A stretch of DNA of 64,000 nt from Edolisoma coerulescens (taxonomy: Eukaryota > Chordata > Aves > Passeriformes > Campephagidae). The translations under genes and the position numbers were made by a program. Positions within the stretch are counted from its first letter, which is position 1; every line of letters starts with the position of its first letter. The stretch is taken from contig VWZW01005507.1 of the NCBI GenBank assembly GCA_013397115.1, forward strand, positions 1,985,134 through 2,049,133, in the 5' to 3' direction. Positions 57,001-64,000 of this stretch are shown piece by piece. The notes under the pieces were generated by a model that was given only the letters and a program-made list of their open reading frames with translations, ran no database searches and had not been told where the DNA came from.

Positions 57001-60000
57001 GCACTGGGCCTTCCTTCAATGTAAGGAAAAAAGGCTGCATTAGAACAAAAATTCCTGAACTTTTGCTCTTCAGCATCTTGGAAATGCAACTGAAGTATGG
57101 CAGTCATTGTGGAGTAATGGCACACAGCTAGCAGCAAATCTTCTTCCCTAAGGGCTACTAAACAATCCAAATTCCTGCTCTGAGTGCCATGCACTGGGAA
57201 CTCCCAGCAGCAGCATTGCTGGGTTGCCCAGACACTTGGCTACAAACCCAGATCACTCCTGGCTCAACACAGAGCTTGAGACTCACGGCCTTCAGCACTT
57301 CCTTCTGGGAATGTGACCCATCCATTTAGCTCTTGCTGTCTGCTTTGTGGGAAGTGGCTCCTAAGACCCTGCCACATCAAAGCTTCTGCCAGGACATAAC
57401 TTGAGACCTATCCCACTCCTCACCTATCACGTGCCAGCTTTGGAAATAAGCAGCTTCCAAAGAGAAGAGCAGAAGACTCTTAGGATGTGTTTGTTTTTGC
57501 CAAACTTCTCACACATGTGGCTTAAACCAGCTGATCATGTAAAACAATGTTCAAAGAGAGCAGACCATGAAATTTGCCTTGTGCTGGAGCTACATCACAG
57601 AGATTCTTCCAGGGATAAAGGACAGATGCACTTCAAATAGCTGATCTTCACAAAGGCACTACAAGCAGTGGAAAGTGGACACAACAACATAGTGAAGTTC
57701 AGGAGTTCAGTCACCAAATCCACTGAGTTCTGGATCAAGGATCAAAACAATGAATGTCTTTTCCAACTGTGAATGGATCACTGCAATCTGAAACTTCAAT
57801 GAGCTTGCTTAAAAGTCAGAAAGATCATTGTCTTTTTTAAACAATGGACGGGCACATATCTGTCTTCCACTGATGAAAACCCATAAGGTGGCGATTTTCC
57901 ATGATTACACCATTCTCTCAGATTTCTGGGAGTTCCAGAAACATCTTCTCCCTCTTGTGTAATGTAAGAGGCTGTACTCTTCTGAAGAAGATTAAGACAG
58001 ACCTCTTCATCTTATGGCTAAACAACTACAGCAGACTGACAACAGAAATTATGTGGGTTCAGAACACAGGAGTTATGCCCTTCAGGAAAGCAAAATTACC
58101 ACATTGGAGGCAGAAGAAACAAAACTCTCCAAAGATGCAGCCCAAGGCCTTGCACAGTTAAGCCTTAGCAAGGCCTCAGTAGAGGGAGCACAGTTAACAG
58201 AAGGGGAAGATTCACTCAACAGATTCACCCCCAGTAAAACCTTGGAAAGGGCTGGTGAAGCCACAGCTTTCCGGGCAGCCATCCCACTGCAGGCAGGTGA
58301 GGTGGGAGCCCTAGGTTTGGAATCAAAGGTGGGAGTTTTAAAAGAAGGGACTGTGGTAATACATGGCATGGAAGAGTTCTGTCTGCAAATATTAACAAGT
58401 TCCTTGTGAACACGGTGAAGTGATTTATTGAAGGCAAGAATGCTGACAAGAATATGCAACGCAGCCAAATTAATGGGGACATCTCAACTTCACCATACAT
58501 TTCTTCATATCATTTTTTTCCTCCCCCCCAAAGTTTACAGATTGATTAAGTTTTGAAACCTTGTAATAAATACTTTGGGTAAAAGGCTATTCTGTGTGCT
58601 TGTTTACTGCCATGAGATGCAATCAGAGGGACTTACCAGCAGTTTGCCTTATAATTAACAAGTATTAAATGAGCTTTTATAACTCAGCCAAAACCAGAAT
58701 GCAGCTCAGAATGAGTATGGTCTGATTTGCTTTTTCTTGCTGTTACTCATGACTACAAACAAGTGCAAACAGGCCCAAAATTCTTGATCCTAACAATAAG
58801 CTAACGTGAATAAATCCACTAGGAAGCAATTAATTACACAAAAAACATTTACAAATAGGATTTTCTCAAATCCCCAATTCTGAAATATAGAAGTACCTCA
58901 CAAATATTAAGAAAGTGAGTTCACCCAAGCCTGTGAGAAAAAAAGATTGATTACCCTAATTTCATATCAACAAATTACACGTAAACAGGGCAAATGATTT
59001 ATCCAAAGTCACAAAGAAAACAGAGAATAATCTCAGGCTAGGATCTTGTCATAGGAAACGTTACATTAGTGGACTTAACTGCATTAATACTCATTACATG
59101 TATTACACTGTTAGAAAGAAAACATGCACTAATTGTCTAAGGAGTTCTAGAAGCAGGGTTAGCTCGTTAACTGCCTACTGGGAAGCTACTAATCCTGTAA
59201 AGAGGGACCTGTGGGTGCCAGCAGCATTTATCCCACATCATGCATGGAATTGAAAGCTGATGGGAAGCACTTTCAGGCTTGATGCTCCATGTACAGTTTT
59301 CCAATAGCATCCCTTGATTAGAGTTATTAAAAACACTTTATTCAAAGTTCAAACAGCTGTTTCTCTGCTGCAAAGAGGACAGTGAAAGCTGCAGTGAAGG
59401 ACATTTTAACAGAGAACACGTTGTTTAAGTGCTTCACTGCCATCTTAATTTTTAACACAGAATTAATTTATTCATCACTGAAGCAAATTTCTCATGCAAT
59501 GCATTTACCAAGTCCTATAGTCACTGGAACATCTCAGTTTATACTGAAAATCAGAGAACTCCTGACAGAAGTCCTGCTTAAGGAATTGTAAACAATATTT
59601 GATTGTGCTATGATTGAATTTACAACTCTTGGGTTTGGTCCTCTTCTGCCCAATAATTACTGGGACACAATTGACTAAGACACATTTTATGTCATCTCAA
59701 GACTGTCTTGAAGCAAAAATTAGCTACATTTTGCTCCAACTCCTCTGTACCCCTCCATGGCAAACACAGGGCTTCTAGCTGGGACAGGAAGGTTTGCCTG
59801 GTCCCCTCCTCAGGTTCCTGAAGCTTTTCTTCACAATACTCTCCAGTTATTTTAATAAAGCTGCTTAATGTGACTTCAAATGGCTGTAGGGTTAACAGCA
59901 CACCACCAGAACTCCTAAACAGAGGATTCAGCAGAAGGATTTAAGCCTCTTGGAAGGACAAGTTATCAAAAACACCCAAGCAAACATTGATTCTTAAACT

Positions 60001-62398
60001 AAACTAATGGCAAGTGCCTTGTTGTATGCATGATATTTAGACTAAACTTTCCCAAGATGAATGACTATCATTCCTGGGTGGACTTAACCACTCGGGACAG
60101 AAGCATGCACATACTGATTATCAAAGCCAATATAGTTCAGAATGACTAAAAACCTACCAGTTATAGTAATGGAATCCTGCCCAATAGCAGGCTCCTGAAA
60201 CTCTGTCTGTGTATCGAGCAAGGAGGATTTGATGTACGTAGCTAAAGTTTCCACAGGACTCCCACCAGCAGCCATCAGGGGATTATACTGGTTGTCAACA
60301 GGTGAACTTCCACTGCTTTTTAGTTCATCAAACCTTTTTGCACACTGTCACAAGATTAAATGATAGGACAATGAAGCAGTAGCTTTCAGTACATTTTTAA
60401 TAATTATGATTTGAGATGGATATTGCACGTCTTTTGCACATGAACAGTTACTGATATCAAACTTATAATGCTTCCTATTTAGTTAGTGGCATCAGGAAAG
60501 TATATAAAAACACAGTAAAATAATAGCTACCATAATTAAATACTCTAACAGAAAGAGAAAAAATTAGATAGAACCTGTTTCAACTTTCATTTCCTTAAAC
60601 CCTGTGATTTTAAGCCCCATTTTCAACAGGGAAAAGTTTGGGGAGAGTTTGAATTCCCATTTTGGAACTAGTTCTTTTACCACAAATATGGTCGAATGTT
60701 ATTAAGAGTGGCTACTGAAACTGGCTCACAACTATTATTCTTTTACTTTATGACCTCCATTCCAATTTGGACAAAAGGGACTGGTGCTTCCCACTGCACT
60801 TCTATTAATTTTTCCTTCCCACTGCAGTTCTATAAACTTCCCATTCCCTGTTTTTGATGAACTAGAAAGTCTTCCCATTCTGTAAATTTGTACCAACACG
60901 GTCATAATTATAAGTTTGGTTCAGCAAAGTCCTGAACAGAGGTAACTTGCACATACAAGGAAAACTACTTAATTCTACAGGTGATCCTCCTGGGACACAG
61001 GTGTTGGGCTCTATTCAAGCAGGTGTTTTTATTTATTTATTTAGGGTTGAACTCACAGACATTGCTCCATGCCAGTGCCCCTTTGGGCCAGGGGCACACA
61101 GGGACATCCTTCTGATATTCACAGTGTCTCAAATTTGTGATGCCAGTCTGCTACATACAAGAGATAAATAAAGGAATATCTGTGCTTTTGTGTAACTGCC
61201 TTAAACAAGGACTCCACATATTTGAGACATTTAGTTCTTTAAGAACAGAGTAGTCAGACATGTACTAATCAGCCATATTCATTAATATGAGGAGAGAGCT
61301 CACTGATATTGTTATTTGCTGAATGTGCATAGTGCTGTCTGCACGTTGAAAGGTGAACAGTAGAGACGTCCCCAAGCACTTTGCCAAGCACTTGAAAGGC
61401 AGTAACATTCCACAGAAGCTTCTACACCCAATCCTTCATTTTTATGTTCTAAATACAAGGTTACAGCAACGCCCAATAGCACTGCTGTAAATGTGAGCTG
61501 ACACACTTGATTAGGTTTGCAAGAAAGTCAAGACCACTGGCTTGTTTTCTTTCAGCTTTGCTGAATCACAAGGGCAAAAGACATTTTCTTTTCTTAGCTT
61601 ACACCCTTCTCAGAAATGAAAAAGTCAAAATTATTATAAAAAAAAAAAAAAGCGTTTCACCAGGAAATTCAGCAATCCAGAAAGAGAAGTATACAGAGGT
61701 TCCTCCATCTCTACTCCCACCAAAGAAAGAAAAATCCACATCTTGTAGGATCAAAAAAGAAGCAACTGTACTCTTCACCTACTAGAGATCTGTAAATCCT
61801 CCTTGTTTGGAATTGTAACAACAAGCATAGAGAGTTATTAGGTTTCCTAGTAAGGATACTACAACCTACAGGAGGTTAGTGGGTACTGGCATCCTTTCCA
61901 CCCAAGCCTTAGCTATGGAGTTTGGAATACAGTAGCACAGCTCCCTTTTTTATTACACTTTTTAATTTTTCCTTTCCAGTAATTTTCATTCTTATTCTGT
62001 ATAAGTGCTAATGAAATAAAATGCAGAATGCATTTCTTAATTTCAATGCTCAGGTTCTGTAGAAACAAAACAAAACACACACACCCCTCCCCCTTTTCAA
62101 TCTACTGCTCGTTTAACATTTTCAATTAGGTGTAAATTACTTCAGAAAAAAACCCCTTAACTTCAATTTCCCTCCCTCCTCCCAGAAATGTTTTCTTCTC
62201 CATAAAGCACTGCTTAAAGCATACAAATTCTTTTATTGGTAAACTCACTTCTTTGGATGTATATCCTGGCACCAGCCTTGCCACACTGTCCCAGTTGATA
62301 GGCTGAGGAACACCAATTAGGGAACACAGGATCATATCCAAAACCATTTGGTTGTTGTCATAGGGAAAGTTATTGTTTTCTGAGAATCCACGACTCAT
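45044..62398 (-). CDS. SANBR: SANBR (KIAA1841), SANT and BTB domain regulator of class-switch recombination
   Basis: Twenty coding exons give 2,187 nt and 728 residues, read from MSRGFSENNNFPYDNNQMVL to FGQGRPT and TAA at 45044-45046. The N-terminal part (about residues 20-60, INWDSVARLVPGYTSKECAK) is the SANT-like segment. A BTB/POZ-type domain follows (about 145-255, MVIHVCDEAKNLKEDFVCPR onward). A Cys/His-rich stretch (YRCCLCKKLL, WLTCSRCNQ, YPCCNQKV) and a charged, Lys-rich C-terminal part come after. In mammals the protein is a nuclear negative regulator of immunoglobulin class switching that dimerises through its BTB domain and contacts corepressors. Identification is by strong similarity to the protein I know. 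It lies in tandem, same strand, upstream of the giant cadherin. Confidence 0.97.
45482..45573 (-). CDS. SANBR: SANBR coding exon 19
   Basis: Encodes YAGGIYSRLEAQIKASAQVS and ARQSNAEKNP. Phase 0 in, phase 2 out; acceptor ATTCCAG, donor AG|GTAAGA. Confidence 0.93.
45937..46025 (-). CDS. SANBR: SANBR coding exon 18
   Basis: Encodes DQRRMSEITGHLIKMRLGDL and DRVKSKDSKE. Phase 1 in, phase 0 out; donor GAA|GTAAGA. Confidence 0.94.
46672..46745 (-). CDS. SANBR: SANBR coding exon 17
   Basis: Encodes IVSMQQNKWDASRSLRFNQD and AQRED. Phase 2 in, phase 1 out; acceptor TTTCTCTTCCAG, donor G|GTCTGT. Confidence 0.95.
46840..46868 (-). CDS. SANBR: SANBR coding exon 16 (29-nt microexon)
   Basis: Encodes SSSRDASPF plus two bases, matching the mammalian STSRDVSPF. 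Acceptor CTTCAACAG, donor CAT|GTAAGT-like; phase 0 in, phase 2 out. Confidence 0.85.
46984..47075 (-). CDS. SANBR: SANBR coding exon 15: basic region
   Basis: Encodes GRKEKLKKSYRHPKKVVSSP and SVQKKEKPSDK, Lys-rich and possibly a nuclear localisation segment (inference). Phase 1 in, phase 0 out. Confidence 0.92.
48054..48153 (-). CDS. SANBR: SANBR coding exon 14: acidic region
   Basis: Encodes KQQSLLSEEEEYTTGSEVTE and DEVGDEEEVCKKP, a strongly acidic stretch. Phase 0 in, phase 1 out; donor GTACAG. Confidence 0.95.
48751..48783 (-). CDS. SANBR: SANBR coding exon 13 (33-nt microexon)
   Basis: Encodes FLSLKNWALQL, matching the mammalian FLSLKNWTLQL. 33 nt, phase 0; acceptor ACTACAG, donor CTG|GTTAGT. 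Found by homology, not by frame length. Confidence 0.9.
49789..49888 (-). CDS. SANBR: SANBR coding exon 12
   Basis: Encodes SDSGIGLGDDKGLECDVLVE and PNTPWGPRTGEINA. Phase 2 in, phase 0 out; donor GCT|GTGAGT. Confidence 0.95.
50270..50445 (-). CDS. SANBR: SANBR coding exon 11 with tandem duplication
   Basis: Encodes GCKVRDHMVELPPE, two copies of SEGGDAxPSQ, then TTQILNDLLHHRDVIVVPFT. The duplicated acidic/Ser unit lies in a segment that is variable among species. Phase 0 in, phase 2 out. Confidence 0.95.
50342..50405 (-). repeat. SANBR: 30-nt in-frame tandem duplication in SANBR exon 11
   Basis: Two adjacent 30-nt copies encode SEGGDASPSQ and SEGGDALPSQ. They differ at only a few bases, so the duplication is fairly recent. 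It accounts for the extra length over the roughly 718 residues I recall for human SANBR. Confidence 0.9.
50636..50788 (-). CDS. SANBR: SANBR coding exon 10
   Basis: Encodes SFLCTEFSHCQYHSQPVLYP, then GTGVYPCCNQKVLRFDPTTL. Phase 0 both ends; acceptor CTGATGTAG, donor AAG|GTACTT. Confidence 0.93.
50962..51085 (-). CDS. SANBR: SANBR coding exon 9
   Basis: Encodes RDKTWEVHEYLIGLHEELKS and WRDVYWRLWGTVNWLTCSRC to NQ; Trp-rich and highly conserved. Phase 2 in, phase 0 out; donor CAG|GTAAGT. Confidence 0.96.
51086..52847 (-). other. SANBR: SANBR intron 8 (1.8 kb)
   Basis: AT-rich, with the simple repeat at 52815-52842. No gene or known mobile element recognised. Confidence 0.75.
52815..52842. repeat. 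AT-rich simple repeat
   Basis: Alternating AT/GT stretch 'ataaatatatatgtatatat' immediately beyond the donor of SANBR exon 8. Confidence 0.7.
52848..52958 (-). CDS. SANBR: SANBR coding exon 8
   Basis: Encodes RCCLCKKLLTKETERRIPCV and PGKINIDQHGNIVFVHI. Contains a CxxC-like pair in the Cys-rich middle. Phase 2 in and out. Confidence 0.95.
52961..53012 (-). promoter_or_regulatory. SANBR: Long polypyrimidine tract before SANBR exon 8
   Basis: The plus strand is almost pure purine (A/G) for about 50 bases next to the acceptor at 52959. On the gene strand this is an unusually long C/T tract feeding the CATCTAG acceptor. Confidence 0.7.
53089..53175 (-). CDS. SANBR: SANBR coding exon 7
   Basis: 87 nt, encoding SKLFCKKIERLFDPEYVNPD and SRGNAATLY. 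Phase 2 in and out; acceptor CATTAATAG, donor GTATGG. Confidence 0.95.
53998..54158 (-). CDS. SANBR: SANBR coding exon 6: end of BTB domain
   Basis: Encodes VEKCIHYCHKNMNAIVATPC and NMNCINANLVTHIADLFRHN to RDKFK. Phase 0 in, phase 2 out; acceptor TTTTTCCTAG, donor GTAACT. Confidence 0.95.
54798..54856 (-). CDS. SANBR: SANBR coding exon 5
   Basis: 59 nt, encoding EPSNVISILISSEFLKMDSL of the BTB domain. Phase 1 in, phase 0 out; donor CTA|GTAAGT. Too short to appear as an open frame. Confidence 0.95.
55699..55937 (-). CDS. SANBR: SANBR coding exon 4: start of BTB domain
   Basis: Encodes PNMVIHVCDEAKNLKEDFVC to ESEANEMPTL, nearly identical to the mammalian BTB start. Acceptor TTTTCTTTTGAG; ends in phase 1. 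Confidence 0.97.
55938..56919 (-). other. SANBR: SANBR intron 3 (1 kb)
   Basis: Only short chance frames. No repeat family recognised. Confidence 0.75.
56920..57013 (-). CDS. SANBR: SANBR coding exon 3
   Basis: Encodes GRPSAAATRSCSSESEKGPV and HNSGESTDETQ, a Ser-rich linker between the SANT and BTB parts, diverged from mammals. Phase 1 in, phase 2 out; donor GG|GTAAGA. Confidence 0.93.
57014..60157 (-). other. SANBR: SANBR intron 2 (3.1 kb)
   Basis: No repeats of known type recognised. At 58014-58468 both strands are open for about 130 codons, without matching splice sites or a known domain. Confidence 0.75.
60158..60344 (-). CDS. SANBR: SANBR coding exon 2
   Basis: Starts TGT GCA (CAKRFDELKSSGSSPVDNQY), then NPLMAAGGSPVETLATYIKS and a variable SITIT end. 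Acceptor GTGACAG; phase 0 in, phase 1 out; donor GTAGGT. Confidence 0.94.
60345..62248 (-). other. SANBR: SANBR intron 1 (1.9 kb)
   Basis: Contains a TTTA-type tract near 61028-61043 and an A run near 61638-61651. Nothing gene-like seen. Confidence 0.75.
62249..62398 (-). CDS. SANBR: SANBR coding exon 1
   Basis: ATG at 62398, 50 codons to YTSKE, phase 0. The exon starts at 62414 after a TTCTTTTCTAG acceptor, so a separate 5' untranslated exon exists upstream. Holds most of the SANT-like segment. Donor GAA|GTGAGT. Confidence 0.96.
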
Positions 62399-62414
62399 CT
62401 TTGGCTACTTAAGC

Positions 62415-64000
62415 CTAGAAAAGAAAGAGTTTTTAGCAAGTCTCACTGCATGGTTTGCTAAAGCTTGATCTACTTTACCTGCAGCACTCCATAAATTACT
62501 GGGGTAAGTGTTTACCACAGCATTAAAGTCAAGTACTGAGGCTTTTTTGACAAAATTTACATATTCTCAAAACCCTGAGGGAGAAGCAGATGCACAAAAC
62601 ACACCAAACCCAACCCAAGAGCAGCAGGTATTATCCACCATTCCTCTGAGGTGCCTCTTTCCAGAGGGGAAATTGCACCTCTGAGGCCTCTAATACAAGA
62701 GAAGGGCTTCCCACAATCTCAGAATAAGCAGCCTCAGTTACAGAGGGGCATTTTAATGTAAATTTACTCACATTCAAATACAGTTACGTGTTCCCACAAA
62801 CCTTCTACTCTCAGCTTTGCTCTCTCTTGCTCTGCCCATCTGTTCAGCACACCTGATTACCATTATTTAGAAGCCAAGCCAGGATACCTATTTAAGGGCC
62901 ATCAACAGTTTGGAGCCAGGAAACAACACCTGAATCCCGTTCAACTCTCATCCCGAACACCTGACATTCCTAAGTCCTTATTAGCCAGGATGAGCCCTTG
63001 CAAAAACCTCTTATCCCTCAGCTTCAAGCTGAACACCAGAACAATGCATATAAGGACAGCAGTAAACACCTTAAAAACCAGGATTATATTCAGGTTTTTT
63101 TTTTTTTCCTCTTTTTCCAAATAGATTTTATGTGTAACACCAGGGAACAGAGTGAAAGTTCAAAGCACTGTTTTAGCATATGCTGGGAAAGAACTGCAGG
63201 CATTAATCAAGAGTTTCATGTTCAAGTAACACACAGCCAAAGAGCTCAGGAGGGACTCACGCTTGGAAAGCAACTTGGACCTTTTTCTGAAGTACCTTAA
63301 ACAGATCCCATAAATAACAGAACTTAAAAGCCACACACAAATTTTTGACTTATAATGCAAGAATTACAGAGAATTTGAGAGAAAATACACCTAGATAACA
63401 CCTGGTAACTTGTTACTAAAAGCATACTACATGTAGATGTTTCTTTTGCACCACCCTCTTTCTAAAAGAAAAGATGCTTAAAATACACAAAATCTCTCTG
63501 ATTTTTCTCCCTCCAGAAGCTGCTCCAGCCCTTTTTTCTCCTTGTTTTGCTGGTAGAAACAGAAATCACAACAGCAGGTAACTGTAAGCCTTCATCCTCT
63601 CAAAAGAGCAGCTGAATTATATCACAAGGAAAAAACCCAGAACCCACTGAGAAAATTCTTTCGTTTCCCACAGTCATCATGAGATTTAAAAAGAAGAAAA
63701 AAAGCCACAAAGCAGAAGACAAGTCCTACAGAAAATGTCATACCATTTTAGCAATTCCATCGAAATGAACTCTGCTGTAAAATGTGCCAGATAGCCAGTT
63801 CTAAAGGAGAAAGGTTCTCGCAGATTATGTGAGTCTAAAATTTCCAAGTAAAATAGATGCTGCTAGCAGGTAAACGTAGATCAGTCCCTGAAGTCACTGT
63901 GTCCTTATCCCTCACCCTGAGAGCACTTTCAAGCAGTGTCAGTGTGGTGATTCTGTGGTGGAGACTTCTCTCTGTCAGTGTGCAGACAGATGTCGGTACC
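62415..64000. other. Upstream intron/5' region of SANBR
   Basis: No coding exon recognised. The acceptor at 62415 shows that an untranslated first exon lies further right. There is no CpG-rich promoter island in these 1.6 kb, so the promoter may lie beyond the window. Confidence 0.6.

Noticed and set aside
56849..57194. Extended frames around SANBR exon 3
   Set aside because: Only the part bounded by splice sites at 56920 and 57013 matches SANBR. The rest runs into introns.
1..64000. Bacterial-type features (operons, CRISPR arrays, Shine-Dalgarno sites) and tRNA or rRNA genes
   Set aside because: The window is clearly vertebrate nuclear DNA, and I recognised no tRNA or rRNA structure by eye. 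A tRNAscan or Infernal run would be needed to exclude small RNAs.

Overview
This window is vertebrate nuclear DNA, most likely from a bird. It is intron-rich and AT-rich, carries several CR1 LINE 3'-end fragments of the avian kind, and has one retroviral solo-LTR-like block with an AATAAA. Bases 1-521 are an assembly gap. Two protein-coding genes, both on the minus strand and transcribed from right to left, explain essentially all the coding potential; most other open frames are shadows or chance frames in introns.

Gene 1 (about 650-40050, minus) is a very large cadherin. I rebuilt 44 coding exons from matching GT/AG sites and reading phases. Their lengths sum to 7,584 nt, an exact multiple of three, giving about 2,527 residues. 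The order is: signal peptide; about 21 extracellular cadherin (EC) repeats; a membrane-adjacent region ending in a 'VYVVDI' segment like those of the CDH23/PCDH15/CDHR2 group; one transmembrane helix; and a roughly 180-residue cytoplasmic tail with an acidic end and a possible class II PDZ ligand (VSL). EC1 has a Cys pair (residues 30 and 111) placed like the EC1 disulfide of protocadherin-15. I do not know a mammalian gene with this repeat number beside SANBR, so this is the best candidate for an undescribed or poorly described system. About nine of its 20 inter-repeat linkers lack a canonical DxNDN calcium motif, mostly in the membrane-proximal half.

Between the genes (40051 to about 43085) I see no gene beyond a CR1 scrap and a short open frame starting Met-Gly. 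The first cadherin coding exon has its own 3' splice site just before the ATG, so an upstream untranslated exon and promoter must lie somewhere to the right.

Gene 2 (45044-62398, minus; 3' UTR probably to about 43085) is SANBR (KIAA1841), the SANT and BTB domain regulator of class-switch recombination. Twenty coding exons sum to 2,187 nt (728 residues), about ten more than I recall for human. The excess equals a 30-nt in-frame tandem duplication in exon 11. The promoter and first untranslated exon(s) are not identifiable before the window ends at 64000.
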